Source: Candidatus Scybalocola faecigallinarum (GTDB taxonomy: Bacteria; Bacillota; Clostridia; Lachnospirales; Lachnospiraceae). From it: a stretch of DNA of 64,000 nucleotides. The notes under the pieces are model-generated. The model did not search any database. It saw nothing but the letters and a program-made list of their open reading frames with translations, and was not told the DNA's origin. Shown here in pieces: positions 17,080 through 27,342 of this stretch; positions within the stretch are counted from its first letter, which is position 1, and each line of letters opens with the position of its first letter. The stretch lies in NCBI GenBank assembly GCA_018711005.1, contig DVIT01000026.1:1-64000 (forward strand). Reading direction: 5' to 3'. The translations under genes and the position numbers were made by a program.

Positions 17080-19343
17080 AAATGAAAAGAATCAGACAGC
17101 GGATGCTTGGACCGGAAGAAATTATTGTAGAAGATCCATTTATACAAAACAGCTTTGAGCTGGAGCGTGCTTATTTGCTCCGTCTTAAACCGCAGCGGCT
17201 TTTGGCAGGATTTTATGAAACAGCAGGGCTTGAGCCTGAGGCGCCCAGATATAAGGGCTGGGAAAGCAGCGAGATCGCAGGACATACCATGGGTCATTAT
17301 CTTACTGCCCTGTCCCAGGCATGGGCATGCACCGGGGATGAAAAGTTCCTGGAAAAGATCCGCGCATGTGTGGAAGGCCTGGCCCGGTGCCAGAGAGGGG
17401 ATGGCTATGTGTTTGCCTCCCCGGAAGAAATCTTTGACCGGGTAGAGCAAAAGCAGCCGGCCTGGGTTCCATGGTACACCATGCATAAGATCCTTTCCGG
17501 ACTGATCAGTGTGTGCCGGTATGTTCATGATGCCGCAGCTCTCAACGTGGCCGTAAAGCTTGGCGGCTGGATCAGCCGCAGGGTTTTGGCATGGAGCGAG
17601 GAGACAAAGGCTATTGTCCTGGCTGTGGAGTACGGGGGGATGAATGACTGCCTGTACGATCTTTATGATCTTACCGGGGATGAAACCTTTTTTAAGGCCG
17701 CCCATCAGTTTGATGAAATCCCTCTGTTTAAAGCTATGGAAGAAAACAGGGACATTTTAAACGGCCTTCACGCCAACACGACCATTCCAAAGATCATCGG
17801 CGCCCTGAAACGGTATGTGGTTTCTGATGAAACCGACAACCTTTATATAACAGCGGCGAAAAACTTCTGGGACATGGTGACCGGACACCATACGTATATT
17901 ACCGGCGGCAACAGCGAGTGGGAGCATTTCGGACGTCCGGATGTGCTGGATGCAGAGCGGACCGCCTGCAACTGCGAGACCTGCAATACATATAACATGC
18001 TGAAATTGTCACGGCTTTTATTTGCAGTGACCGGGGAGAAAAAATATGCCGACTATGACGAGCAGGCCTATACCAACGCCATTTTGTCCTCCCAGAACCA
18101 TAAAACCGGTATGACGACTTACTTCCAGCCGATGGCAACAGGGTATTTTAAGGTCTATTCCCGGCCGGAAGATCAGTTTTGGTGCTGTACCGGTACCGGC
18201 ATGGAGAATTTTTCAAAGCCCTGGGCAGGAATTGCCTTTGCCGGGGAGGATGTGCTGTGGCTGAACCGGTTTGAAAATGCCCGGATCCTGTGGAAGGAAG
18301 GGGGCATGGACCTTGAGCTTTGTGCGGACTTTCTGACTTCCGATGACGTTGTTGTAAAGATCCTTAAGAGCGGCGGAGCGGAAAGAGCCATTGCTGTGCG
18401 TATCCCGGCATGGGCAGCTGCGTGGAATGTTCAGGGGGAAACTCCGGTGCCTGTAAAGGAAGAAAACGGCTATTTGATCTTTAAGGGCTGCTGGAGCGAG
18501 GGCATGTCCATAAAGCTTTCATTTGGCCGCACATTAACCGTTCACAGCCTGCCGGACAGTGACAATACGGCAGCCTTTGTCTATGGTCCTTTTGTCCTTA
18601 GCTCAGATCTTGGCACCCATGACCTGAAAACCACATCCACCGGTGTGGATGTGACTGTGCCGGAATCCGATGACCATGCCGATGACTGCCTGCTTTTAGA
18701 AGGCAGCAATGATGCGTTTGAGGAAAGCCTGGGCCGCATGGCGCCGGATGGAAAGGGACGGTTTGAGTTTACCGGAGCCGATGAAAAGAAGGTTGTATTT
18801 AGCCCTCATTTCCTTAAGGATCAGGAGCGGTACGGCATTTATTACCGGCTGTTTAAGGCCGGGAGCGAGGAACTGGAACGTTACTGCCAGGCATCCGGCC
18901 GCCGCCGGAAGCTTCTGGAAAGCCAGAGCGAGGTGATCCCTCTGGGCAATGACCAGTATGAGCTGGCGTCAAGGATCCATGGGGAGCATACAGACTCGAC
19001 CACAAAATCCGGGCATCGGGGACGTATGGCGGAAATCGGCGGATGGTTTTCTTATGAAATGCAGATCCCGGATCATGCCAGTGTCCTTCATATGACCCTG
19101 GAAAAAGGCGTTTTGGCCGGTTTTGATGTGGAATTTAGAGGCGATGAGACAACGTACACTTATCCGGCGCAAAAAGCTCTGATCTGGGATGAGGATGACG
19201 GGGAGTTTTCTCATTGGCACATGAAGATCCCTGGGGATCTCCAAAAGTCTGTGGTTCGTGTAGAATTTAGCAACAGATGCGGGAAAGCACCCATGGAGCT
19301 GTTTGATGAGGTGTATATTTCCCGGGAGGATGACAATGAATAA
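17076..19343 (+). CDS. Beta-L-arabinofuranosidase, GH127
   Basis: A 755-residue enzyme of the GH127 (former DUF1680) family, which removes beta-1,2-linked L-arabinofuranose, for example from hydroxyproline-rich plant glycoproteins. The (alpha/alpha)6 barrel carries the zinc-thiolate site: Cys298, Cys300 and Cys303 in ACNCETC, and the vicinal pair Cys370/Cys371 in FWCCTGTGMENFSK, one of which is the family nucleophile. C-terminal beta-domains follow. There is no signal peptide, so it is cytoplasmic. AGGAGG precedes ATG 17076 inside the DUF6171 stop. The alpha-linked arabinan enzymes upstream and this enzyme together cover both anomers. Confidence 0.92.
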   Translation: MKMKRIRQRMLGPEEIIVEDPFIQNSFELERAYLLRLKPQRLLAGFYETAGLEPEAPRYKGWESSEIAGHTMGHYLTALSQAWACTGDEKFLEKIRACVEGLARCQRGDGYVFASPEEIFDRVEQKQPAWVPWYTMHKILSGLISVCRYVHDAAALNVAVKLGGWISRRVLAWSEETKAIVLAVEYGGMNDCLYDLYDLTGDETFFKAAHQFDEIPLFKAMEENRDILNGLHANTTIPKIIGALKRYVVSDETDNLYITAAKNFWDMVTGHHTYITGGNSEWEHFGRPDVLDAERTACNCETCNTYNMLKLSRLLFAVTGEKKYADYDEQAYTNAILSSQNHKTGMTTYFQPMATGYFKVYSRPEDQFWCCTGTGMENFSKPWAGIAFAGEDVLWLNRFENARILWKEGGMDLELCADFLTSDDVVVKILKSGGAERAIAVRIPAWAAAWNVQGETPVPVKEENGYLIFKGCWSEGMSIKLSFGRTLTVHSLPDSDNTAAFVYGPFVLSSDLGTHDLKTTSTGVDVTVPESDDHADDCLLLEGSNDAFEESLGRMAPDGKGRFEFTGADEKKVVFSPHFLKDQERYGIYYRLFKAGSEELERYCQASGRRRKLLESQSEVIPLGNDQYELASRIHGEHTDSTTKSGHRGRMAEIGGWFSYEMQIPDHASVLHMTLEKGVLAGFDVEFRGDETTYTYPAQKALIWDEDDGEFSHWHMKIPGDLQKSVVRVEFSNRCGKAPMELFDEVYISREDDNE

Positions 19344-20646
19344 AGATCGATTTTTAGAAATACCCCCAAGAGGGTGGAACAGTTATGACTATTATGATAC
19401 TGGCGTAACCGAGGAGGAGGTCCGGGAAAATGCCCGGGGCATGGCCGAAAAGCTCCTTCCCTTTGGCTATGAATACGTGGTGGTGGATATTCAGTGGTAC
19501 GCTTATGATGCGGGAAGCCGCCGCAAAGAATACCAGTATGTGCCCTTTGGCCACCACGCCATGGATGAATACGGACGGCTGCTGCCTTGTCCGGACCGGT
19601 TCCCCAGCGCAAAGGACGGCCAGGGCTTTAAGCCTCTGGCAGATTATGTCCACAGCCTTGGCCTGAAATTCGGCATCCATATGATGCGGGGGATTCCAAG
19701 AGCAGCTGCCCACAGCCATCTGCCTGTATTAGGGACAGAGACTACGGCTAATGAGATTGCAGATCCTGTATCTATTTGCGACTGGAACCCGGATATGTAC
19801 GGTGTGAAGGACTGCCCGGAAAGCCAGGCCTACTATGATTCCATTTTTGAGCTGTATGCCTCCTGGGGCGTGGATTTTATAAAATGCGATGATATTTGCA
19901 ATACCCATGCCTATAAAGACCGGCCTTATATGGGAAAGCATGAGGTGGAAATGATCCGCCGGGCCATTGAAAAGTGCGGACGCCCTATGGTCTTAAGCTT
20001 GTCGCCCGGACCTGCCCTTTTAGGTCAGACCGGACACTACTGCAAATGGGCCAATATGTGGCGGATCAGCGATGATTTCTGGGACAGCTGGCCGCTGCTT
20101 AAGTCCATGTTTGTTTACTGTGAGCGGTGGCAGCATGTAAAAGAGCCGGGCTGCTGGCCGGACTGCGATATGCTTCCTGTAGGCGTGATCGGCCGGGGCT
20201 TTTTAGATGAGCGGACGACCCGGTTTACAAAGGACGAGCAGCAGACCATGTTTGCCCTGTGGTGCATTTTCAAGTCTCCCCTCATCGCCGGGGCATGTCT
20301 GCCAAAGCTGGATGACTGGACGCTGGAGCTTTTGACCAATGAATCCCTGTTGAAGCTCCAGGATGTGGATTATGATTACGGGGAAGTGGAAATGGATGAG
20401 GATCACGCCATATGGCTTGCCGATTCCAGAGAACGGGATTCCTTTACTGTGGCCCTTTTTAACCTGTCCGATACACCGTCAAAGATCACTGTGGATCTGG
20501 AAAAACTGGATCGCTTCAGCCGTCTGGATCTCATGGGAGAGACGGACAAGCTGCGGAATATTTTTGATCAGTGCAGCCTTGATCTGGAAAATGGCTGCGC
20601 CACGGTGACTGTACGTCCCCACGGTGTTGTGGTCCTGGAAAAATAG
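19336..20646 (+). CDS. GH27 alpha-galactosidase / beta-L-arabinopyranosidase-type enzyme
   Basis: A 436-residue GH27 barrel with PPRGWNSYDYY at the N-terminus, nucleophile Asp185 in FIKCDD and acid/base Asp246 or 247 in MWRISDDFWD, then a short C-terminal beta-domain. GH27 holds alpha-galactosidases and beta-L-arabinopyranosidases, which share the same fold. The arabinose context favours the latter, but sequence alone does not decide. ATG 19336 is chosen with GGAGG six bases upstream; the frame overlaps the GH127 stop by eight bases. No signal peptide is seen. Confidence 0.87.
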   Translation: MNKDRFLEIPPRGWNSYDYYDTGVTEEEVRENARGMAEKLLPFGYEYVVVDIQWYAYDAGSRRKEYQYVPFGHHAMDEYGRLLPCPDRFPSAKDGQGFKPLADYVHSLGLKFGIHMMRGIPRAAAHSHLPVLGTETTANEIADPVSICDWNPDMYGVKDCPESQAYYDSIFELYASWGVDFIKCDDICNTHAYKDRPYMGKHEVEMIRRAIEKCGRPMVLSLSPGPALLGQTGHYCKWANMWRISDDFWDSWPLLKSMFVYCERWQHVKEPGCWPDCDMLPVGVIGRGFLDERTTRFTKDEQQTMFALWCIFKSPLIAGACLPKLDDWTLELLTNESLLKLQDVDYDYGEVEMDEDHAIWLADSRERDSFTVALFNLSDTPSKITVDLEKLDRFSRLDLMGETDKLRNIFDQCSLDLENGCATVTVRPHGVVVLEK

Positions 20647-20689
20647 TCGGATTTGGTTACATTTTGCCTAAAGGAATAGCGTTAAGGAA

Positions 20690-20747
20690 TAGAAAAAAAT
20701 ATCCCCGGGCTGTATGATAATGGCATAAGGCAAAATTCTTTTTGCCC
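20690..20747 (+). promoter_or_regulatory. Candidate araA promoter and initially transcribed hairpin
   Basis: TATGAT (20713-20718) with a weak TAGAAA -35 (20690-20695), 17-base spacing. Just after the expected start lies AGGCAAAA-N4-TTTTTGCC (20728-20747), an inverted repeat that could be a repressor operator or a 5' stabilising hairpin. The leader to araA is about 145 bases. Confidence 0.45.
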
Positions 20748-20870
20748 TGCCAACATCGTAAGATGCAAACCTTAAAATGACGGACCGCTTCCCCGGACAC
20801 GGGATCCGCGTCAAAGGGGTGCGGCGCTGTAAAAGATCTTATATATAAAAAGAAAGAGAGGTAAATTTTT

Positions 20871-22370
20871 ATGTTAAACGTTAAAAAATATCAGTTCTGG
20901 TTCTGCACCGGTTCACAGGATCTGTACGGAGATGAGTGCCTTGCTCATGTGGCTGAGCATTCCCAAAAGATCGTAGATACATTAAATGCTTCCGGCATCC
21001 TTCCTTATGAAGTTGTTTGGAAACCGACCATGATCACAAATGAAGTGATCCGCAAAACATTAAACGAGGCAAATAATGATGCAAACTGTGCCGGTGTAAT
21101 CACATGGATGCATACATTTTCTCCTGCAAAATCCTGGATCCTTGGCCTTCAGGAATACAGAAAGCCTTTACTGCACCTTCATACACAGTTCAACCGTGAA
21201 ATCCCTTATGACTCCATTGACATGGATTTCATGAACGAAAACCAGGCTGCTCACGGCGACAGAGAGTACGGACATATTTTCTCCCGCCTGAACATGGACC
21301 GCAAGGTGATCGTAGGCTACTGGGAAGACGCTGCTGTTCAGGAAAAGATCGCTTCCTGGATGCGCACAGCTGTAGGTATCGTAGAAAGCAGCCATATCCG
21401 TGTTATGCGTATTGCCGATAACATGCGCAACGTTGCCGTTACCGAAGGCGATAAGGTAGAAGCTCAGATCAAGTTTGGCTGGGAAGTGGATGCTTATCCT
21501 GTAAATGAGATCGTTGAATATGTCAACGCAGTGTCTCAATCGGATATTGACACATTAGTTGAGGAGTATTATTCTAAATACAGGATCCTTTTAGAGGGAC
21601 GGGATGAGAAAGAGTTCCGCAGACATGTGGCTGTTCAGGCCGGCATTGAGATCGGTTTTGAAAGATTCCTGGAAGAAAAGAATTATCAGGCCATTGTTAC
21701 TCACTTCGGTGATCTTGGCGGCTTAAAGCAGCTTCCTGGTCTTGCTATCCAGAGACTTATGGAAAAAGGCTACGGCTTTGGCGGTGAAGGCGACTGGAAG
21801 ACCGCTGCTATGGTACGTCTTATGAAGATCATGACTGCCGGCATGAAGGATGCCAAGGGTACATCCTTTATGGAGGACTACACATACAATCTTGTTCCCG
21901 GAAAAGAAGGTATTCTTGAAGCGCATATGCTGGAAGTTTGCCCGTCTATTGCCGACGGCCCCATCAGCATTAAGGCACAGCCTTTAAGCATGGGTGACAG
22001 AGAAGATCCTGCCCGTCTTGTATTTACATCCAAGGTAGGCCATGGTATTGCCACATCCCTTATCGATCTTGGCAACCGTTTCCGTCTTATCATTAATGAT
22101 GTAGAGTGCAAAAAGACAGAAAAAGATATGCCGAAGCTTCCTGTTGCAACTGCTTACTGGACACCGGAACCGGATCTTTACACAGGAGCACAGGCATGGA
22201 TCCTGGCCGGCGGCGCACATCATACAGCATTCTCTTATGACCTTACAGCTGAGCAGATGGGCGACTGGGCTGAAGCTATGGGCATTGAAGCAGTATACAT
22301 CGACAAGGATACAAAGATCCGTCAGTTTAAGAACGAGCTGAAATGGAACAGCGTCGTTTATGGTAAGTAA
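20871..22370 (+). CDS. araA: L-arabinose isomerase
   Basis: A 499-residue enzyme interconverting L-arabinose and L-ribulose with a divalent metal. Family hallmarks include [12 protein letters not shown] at the N-terminus, GEGDWKTAA in the centre and the metal and substrate loop near [10 protein letters not shown]. It is full length for the family. GAGAGG lies before ATG 20871. It heads the catabolic operon araA-araK-araD-tal-tkt, with its own promoter region after the GH27 gene. Confidence 0.97.
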   Translation: MLNVKKYQFWFCTGSQDLYGDECLAHVAEHSQKIVDTLNASGILPYEVVWKPTMITNEVIRKTLNEANNDANCAGVITWMHTFSPAKSWILGLQEYRKPLLHLHTQFNREIPYDSIDMDFMNENQAAHGDREYGHIFSRLNMDRKVIVGYWEDAAVQEKIASWMRTAVGIVESSHIRVMRIADNMRNVAVTEGDKVEAQIKFGWEVDAYPVNEIVEYVNAVSQSDIDTLVEEYYSKYRILLEGRDEKEFRRHVAVQAGIEIGFERFLEEKNYQAIVTHFGDLGGLKQLPGLAIQRLMEKGYGFGGEGDWKTAAMVRLMKIMTAGMKDAKGTSFMEDYTYNLVPGKEGILEAHMLEVCPSIADGPISIKAQPLSMGDREDPARLVFTSKVGHGIATSLIDLGNRFRLIINDVECKKTEKDMPKLPVATAYWTPEPDLYTGAQAWILAGGAHHTAFSYDLTAEQMGDWAEAMGIEAVYIDKDTKIRQFKNELKWNSVVYGK

Positions 22371-22387
22371 TCATAGGGGGGATCAAC

Positions 22388-23986
22388 ATGAGTTCCGTTA
22401 AGGAAATGATCGAACAGGGCCGCACGGTCCTGGGAATTGAGCTGGGTTCAACCCGTATCAAGGCTGTTCTCATTGATGAGTCTCACAAACCGGTAGCTTC
22501 CGGTGATTTTGAATGGGAGAACCGTCTGGAGAACGGATACTGGACATACTCTCTGGAAGATATTTGGAATGGTCTTCGGGCAAGCTACAAAGCTTTAACT
22601 GTGGACGTAAAGGCCAAATATGATGTGTGCCTGACAAAGATCGGCGCCATCGGCTTCAGTGCCATGATGCACGGCTATATGGCCTTTAATAAGGACGGAG
22701 AATTGCTGGTGCCTTTCCGTACATGGCGCAACAGCACTACAGGCCCGGCTGCCAGAGCATTAACAAAGTTATTTAATTACAATATTCCGGAGCGGTGGAG
22801 CATTGCCCATCTGTATCAGGCTATTTTAAATGGCGAGGAGCATGTGAAGGATGTGGCATACATCACCACATTAGCCGGATATATCCACTGGAAGCTGACC
22901 GGAGAAAAGGTCATCGGTATTGGTGATGCTGCCGGTATGTTCCCTATTGAGGTGGAAAAGAAAAATTACAATCAGGACATGGCGCAGCAGTTTAATGCCC
23001 TTGTAGCGGAGAAAAATTATCCGTGGAAGCTGATGGACATCCTGCCAAAGATCCTTTTAGCCGGACAGAGCGCAGGATGGCTTACAGAAGAAGGCGCTGC
23101 CCTTTTAGATGAAAGCGGCAAGCTTGAAGCAGGTATCCCCATGTGTCCGCCGGAAGGCGACGCAGGCACCGGTATGGCTGCTACCAACAGCGTGGCTGTA
23201 CGCACAGGTAATGTATCTGCAGGAACCTCTGTATTTGCCATGGTCGTTTTAGAGCATGAGCTTAAAAACGTTCATCCTGAGATCGACATGGTGACAACAC
23301 CGGACGGAAGCCTTGTAGGTATGGTCCATGCCAACAACTGCACCTCAGATCTTAACGCCTGGGTGGGATTGTTTAGAGAATTTTCTGAAAGTTTTGGAAT
23401 AGATGTGGACATGAACCGCCTGTTTGGTGTATTGTATAATAAGGCCATGGAAGGTGATACGGACTGCGGCGGCTTATTATCCTATGGTTATCTTTCCGGG
23501 GAAAATATTACCGGTATTGAAGACGGCCGTCCGCTGTTTGTTCGTTCTCCTAAGAGCAGATTTAATCTGGCCAACTTTATGCGCACACATCTGTATACAG
23601 CATTGGGCGCATTAAAGATCGGCATGGATATTCTTATTAAAGAAGAACATGTAGCCATTGACTCTATTTTAGGTCATGGCGGTCTGTTTAAAACAAAAGG
23701 GGTAGGCCAGCAGATCCTGGCAGATGCCATCGGCACACCGGTTTCAGTTATGGAAACCGCCGGAGAAGGCGGACCATGGGGTATGGCCCTTCTGGCATCT
23801 TATATGCTTTACAAAGGCGAAGATGAAACCCTTGAGGCATATTTGTCTGATAAGGTATTTGGTGATAATAAGGGAGAAAGCCTTGAACCCAATAAAGACG
23901 GCGTGGAAGGTTTTGACCGTTTTATTACCCGTTACAAAGAAGGCATTGCTGTAGAGGCAGCTGCTTCCCGGCACATTCGTCAGTAA
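22388..23986 (+). CDS. araK: FGGY-family L-ribulokinase (clostridial AraK type)
   Basis: A 532-residue FGGY sugar kinase with ATP-binding loops [15 protein letters not shown] (residue 16 on) and [12 protein letters not shown], and the typical C-terminal glycine loop ([13 protein letters not shown]). It is not the AraB type. It resembles the alternative ribulokinase described in Clostridium acetobutylicum arabinose clusters, and its place between araA and araD fits phosphorylation of L-ribulose. The gap to araA is 17 bases. Automatic pipelines may label it xylulokinase. Confidence 0.82.
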   Translation: MSSVKEMIEQGRTVLGIELGSTRIKAVLIDESHKPVASGDFEWENRLENGYWTYSLEDIWNGLRASYKALTVDVKAKYDVCLTKIGAIGFSAMMHGYMAFNKDGELLVPFRTWRNSTTGPAARALTKLFNYNIPERWSIAHLYQAILNGEEHVKDVAYITTLAGYIHWKLTGEKVIGIGDAAGMFPIEVEKKNYNQDMAQQFNALVAEKNYPWKLMDILPKILLAGQSAGWLTEEGAALLDESGKLEAGIPMCPPEGDAGTGMAATNSVAVRTGNVSAGTSVFAMVVLEHELKNVHPEIDMVTTPDGSLVGMVHANNCTSDLNAWVGLFREFSESFGIDVDMNRLFGVLYNKAMEGDTDCGGLLSYGYLSGENITGIEDGRPLFVRSPKSRFNLANFMRTHLYTALGALKIGMDILIKEEHVAIDSILGHGGLFKTKGVGQQILADAIGTPVSVMETAGEGGPWGMALLASYMLYKGEDETLEAYLSDKVFGDNKGESLEPNKDGVEGFDRFITRYKEGIAVEAAASRHIRQ

Positions 23987-24051
23987 TTCCCTTAGGGGAT
24001 GCATGTACGCCGCTGTATTGGCGGCGTACATATGGAGAGGAGTAAGATAAG

Positions 24052-24750
24052 ATGCTTGAAGCGTTGAAAAAAGAAGTTTATGAAATGAACATGCTTTTGC
24101 CTAAATATGACCTTGTTACATTTACCTGGGGAAATGTCAGCGGCATTGACCGGGAAAGCGGACTGTTTGTCATTAAGCCAAGCGGCGTAGAGTATGACAA
24201 GCTGACGCCGGACGATATGGTCGTTGTGGATCTTAACGGCAATAAAGTAGAGGGACGCTATAATCCTTCATCGGATACTGCGACTCATGCTGTTTTATAT
24301 AACCGCTTCCCTAAGATCGGCGGTGTTGTTCATACACATTCTTCCTGGGCCACAAGCTGGGCACAGGCAGGACGGGGGATCCCATGCTATGGGACAACCC
24401 ATGCCGACTATCTTTACGGCGAGGTTCCATGCGTAAGGAATCTTACCAAAGAAGAAATCGAGGAAGCTTATGAAAAGAATACCGGTATCCTTATTGCAGA
24501 CGCTTTTGAGGAGATGGGGCTGGATTATGTAGCTACCCCGGCGGTATTATGTAAAAACCATGGTCCATTTACCTGGGGCAAGGATGCCCATGAAGCTGTG
24601 CATAATGCTGTTGTTCTGGAAGAAGTGGCAAAGATGGCTGCCCGCTGCGAATGGATCAACCCGAGAGTTATGCCTGCACCCCGTTCACTTCAGGATAAGC
24701 ATTACTTCCGCAAACACGGAGCCAATGCTTATTACGGACAAAATCACTGA
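24052..24750 (+). CDS. araD: L-ribulose-5-phosphate 4-epimerase
   Basis: A 232-residue class II aldolase/epimerase that converts L-ribulose 5-phosphate to D-xylulose 5-phosphate. Zinc ligands are the two histidines of HTHSSWA and a third near [22 protein letters not shown] binds the phosphate. It is of usual family length. GAGAGG lies before ATG 24052. It is the last arabinose-specific step before the pentose phosphate genes. Confidence 0.96.
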   Translation: MLEALKKEVYEMNMLLPKYDLVTFTWGNVSGIDRESGLFVIKPSGVEYDKLTPDDMVVVDLNGNKVEGRYNPSSDTATHAVLYNRFPKIGGVVHTHSSWATSWAQAGRGIPCYGTTHADYLYGEVPCVRNLTKEEIEEAYEKNTGILIADAFEEMGLDYVATPAVLCKNHGPFTWGKDAHEAVHNAVVLEEVAKMAARCEWINPRVMPAPRSLQDKHYFRKHGANAYYGQNH

Positions 24751-24840
24751 TATGGTCCCAATACCAGGGCTATGCCCGCAGGGGGATACCTGGATGCCGT
24801 GAAAAAATCGGCAATAAACAAGGAAAGGAAGTAGGGAACT

Positions 24841-25494
24841 ATGAAATTTTTTATTGACACAGCAAAGGTAGAAGACATCCGCAAAGCTAACGATATGGGC
24901 GTTATCTGCGGAGTAACAACAAATCCTTCTCTTATCGCTAAGGAAGGCCGGGATTTTAATGAGGTGATCAAAGAGATCACGACGATTGTTGACGGACCCA
25001 TCAGCGGCGAAGTTAAGGCAACCACAACAGATGCTGAAGGCATGATCAAGGAAGGTCGTGAGATCGCAGCGATCCATCCAAACATGGTTGTTAAGATTCC
25101 TATGACTGTAGAAGGCCTTAAGGCTGTTAAGGTTCTTTCCGCTGAAGGCATTAAGACCAATGTTACTCTGATCTTTACTGCGAACCAGGCAATGCTGGCT
25201 GCCGAAGCCGGTGCCACATATGTTTCCCCGTTTCTTGGAAGACTGGACGATATCAGCCAGCCGGGTATTGATCTGATCCGTACCATTTCAGAAATCTTTG
25301 ATATTTATGGCTACGAGACAGAGATCATCGCCGCTTCCATCCGCAATCCGATCCATGTAACGGACTGCGCTCTTGCAGGAGCTGACATTGCAACCATTCC
25401 TTACAATGTTATTGAGCAGATGACCAAACATCCGCTGACAGATCAGGGTATTGAAAAGTTCCAGAAAGACTACAAGGCAGTTTTTGGTGAATAA
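24841..25494 (+). CDS. tal: Transaldolase / fructose-6-phosphate aldolase-like protein
   Basis: A 217-residue short transaldolase (MipB/TalC type). It opens [13 protein letters not shown] and carries GVTTNPSL and the Schiff-base lysine in VVKIPMT near residue 83. In Firmicutes this short form generally acts as transaldolase in the non-oxidative pentose phosphate pathway, though some members are fructose-6-phosphate aldolases. It is placed between araD and transketolase, supporting a transaldolase role for pentose use. AAGGAAG precedes ATG 24841. Confidence 0.9.
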   Translation: MKFFIDTAKVEDIRKANDMGVICGVTTNPSLIAKEGRDFNEVIKEITTIVDGPISGEVKATTTDAEGMIKEGREIAAIHPNMVVKIPMTVEGLKAVKVLSAEGIKTNVTLIFTANQAMLAAEAGATYVSPFLGRLDDISQPGIDLIRTISEIFDIYGYETEIIAASIRNPIHVTDCALAGADIATIPYNVIEQMTKHPLTDQGIEKFQKDYKAVFGE

Positions 25495-25504
25495 GGAGTA
25501 AAGA

Positions 25505-26341
25505 ATGGATAATTTAAAACTCATGCAGACCGCAGTCGAGGTGCGCAAGGGCATTGTGACCGCTGTTCACAGCGCTAAGTCCGGCCATCCCGGCGGATCT
25601 CTTTCAGCGGCTGATATATTTACATTTTTATATTTTGAAGAAATGAACATTGATCCCGCAGATCCTAAAAATCCTGACAGGGACCGCTTTGTCCTTTCCA
25701 AAGGACATACAGCGCCGGGCCTTTATTCTACACTGGCACACCGGGGATATTTCCCTGTAGAGGACTTAAAGACACTGCGCCATACCGGATCTTATCTCCA
25801 GGGACATCCGGATATGAAGCACATCCCGGGCGTGGATATGTCCTCCGGTTCTTTAGGACAGGGCCTTTCCTGTGCTGTAGGTATGGCTCTTGGCGCAAAG
25901 CTTTCCGGCAGAGACTACCGGGTATATGCCCTTTGCGGCGACGGTGAGATCCAGGAAGGCCAGATCTGGGAAGCTGCTATGTTTGCCGGCTTCCGCAAGC
26001 TGGACAACCTGTGCGTGATCGTGGATAATAACAATCTTCAGATCGACGGAGCCATCAGCGATGTATGCTCTCCGTATCCTATTGATAAGAAGTTTGAAAG
26101 CTTTAATTTCCATGTGATCAATATTAACGGCAATGATTTCGACGAGATCCGCCGTGCCATGGAAGAAGCAAAGACAATTAAGGGTATGCCGACAGCTATT
26201 ATCGCACATACAGTTAAGGGCAAGGGTGTATCTTTTATGGAAAATCAGGTAGGCTGGCATGGCAGTGCGCCTAATGATGAGCAATATGCAGTAGCAATGG
26301 AAGAACTGGAAAAGGCAGGTGAAGCGCTGTGTCAGAAGTAA
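25505..26341 (+). CDS. Transketolase, N-terminal (TPP-binding) subunit
   Basis: A 278-residue half transketolase containing the thiamine diphosphate fold (HPGGSLSAADIF near residue 29; GDGEIQEGQIWEAAMFA with the trailing VDNNN). It needs the C-terminal subunit encoded next. The genes overlap by 13 bases, indicating coupled translation. It moves two-carbon units between pentose and hexose phosphates. Confidence 0.95.
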   Translation: MDNLKLMQTAVEVRKGIVTAVHSAKSGHPGGSLSAADIFTFLYFEEMNIDPADPKNPDRDRFVLSKGHTAPGLYSTLAHRGYFPVEDLKTLRHTGSYLQGHPDMKHIPGVDMSSGSLGQGLSCAVGMALGAKLSGRDYRVYALCGDGEIQEGQIWEAAMFAGFRKLDNLCVIVDNNNLQIDGAISDVCSPYPIDKKFESFNFHVININGNDFDEIRRAMEEAKTIKGMPTAIIAHTVKGKGVSFMENQVGWHGSAPNDEQYAVAMEELEKAGEALCQK

Positions 26342-27270
26342 AACGTATCGCAACTCGTGAAAGTTATGGTAATGCCCTGGCAAAGCTGGGAGCTGAACAT
26401 GAAAATCTTATCGTGCTGGATGCAGACCTTGCAGCAGCGACTAAAACCGGTGTATTTAAAAAGGTTTTTCCGGAACGCCATATTGACTGCGGTATTGCAG
26501 AGGCTAATATGACCGGCATCGCCGCCGGACTTTCCACCTGCGGCTTTGTGCCTTTTGTCAGCACATTTGCTATGTTTGCCGCAGGCCGTGCCTTTGAGCA
26601 GGTGCGCAACTCCATCGGTTATCCTCATCTGAATGTAAAGATCGGCGCAACACATGCCGGAATTTCTGTTGGTGAGGACGGCGCAACCCATCAGTGCAAC
26701 GAAGATATTGCCCTGATGCGTGCTATCCCCGGCATGGTTGTGATCAATCCATGTGATGATGTGGAAGCAAAAGCTGCCGTAGAAGCAGCCTATGCCTGGG
26801 AAGGTCCTGTGTATATGCGCTTTGGACGTCTGGCAGTGCCTGTGATCAATGACGAGGCAACTTATAAATTTGAGATTGGCAAAGGCGTTGTCCTTCGTGA
26901 GGGCAGCGACTGCAGCATTATCGCTACAGGCCTTTGCGTATCTGAAGCTTTAGACGCTGCTCAGATCCTGGCCAATGAAGGCATTGACGCTCAGGTGATC
27001 AACATTCATACCATCAAACCGCTGGATGAAGAACTGGTCATCGCTGCAGCACAAAAGACCGGCCGTGTTTTCACTGTGGAAGAACATTCCATTATCGGCG
27101 GCCTGGGCGCTGCTGTTGCTGAAGTGCTTTCCGAAAAATGCCCGACACGTATGACACGCATCGGCATTAACGATGTATTTGGCGAATCCGGCCCTGCAAA
27201 GGAACTGATCCACAAATACGGCTTAGACAGCGAAGGTATTGCTGCACGGATCTTAAAAGAAATGAAATAA
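26329..27270 (+). CDS. Transketolase, C-terminal subunit
   Basis: A 313-residue partner subunit with the pyrimidine-binding domain (DADLAAATKTG, GIAEANMTGIAAGLS) and the C-terminal transketolase domain (VEEHSIIGGLGAAVAE). It starts with GTG 26329 inside the preceding gene. It is the last gene of the arabinose operon before a strong terminator. Confidence 0.95.
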   Translation: MSEVKRIATRESYGNALAKLGAEHENLIVLDADLAAATKTGVFKKVFPERHIDCGIAEANMTGIAAGLSTCGFVPFVSTFAMFAAGRAFEQVRNSIGYPHLNVKIGATHAGISVGEDGATHQCNEDIALMRAIPGMVVINPCDDVEAKAAVEAAYAWEGPVYMRFGRLAVPVINDEATYKFEIGKGVVLREGSDCSIIATGLCVSEALDAAQILANEGIDAQVINIHTIKPLDEELVIAAAQKTGRVFTVEEHSIIGGLGAAVAEVLSEKCPTRMTRIGINDVFGESGPAKELIHKYGLDSEGIAARILKEMK

Positions 27271-27279
27271 GACCAATAG

Positions 27280-27326
27280 TAAAAGGGACTTCCCCACAGT
27301 ATTTTGCGGGGCAAGTCCCTTTTTTC
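27280..27326 (+). terminator. Intrinsic terminator of the arabinose operon
   Basis: AAAAGGGACTT...AAGTCCCTTTTTT with an inner CCCC/GGGG pairing. The A-rich left side also lets it serve the convergent AraC gene. Confidence 0.9.
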
Positions 27327-27342
27327 TGCTTTTGTGAGCCGC

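Noticed and set aside
16983-17705. 240-codon antisense frame over GH127
   Set aside because: Lies opposite the DUF6171 and GH127 genes, whose products are clear.
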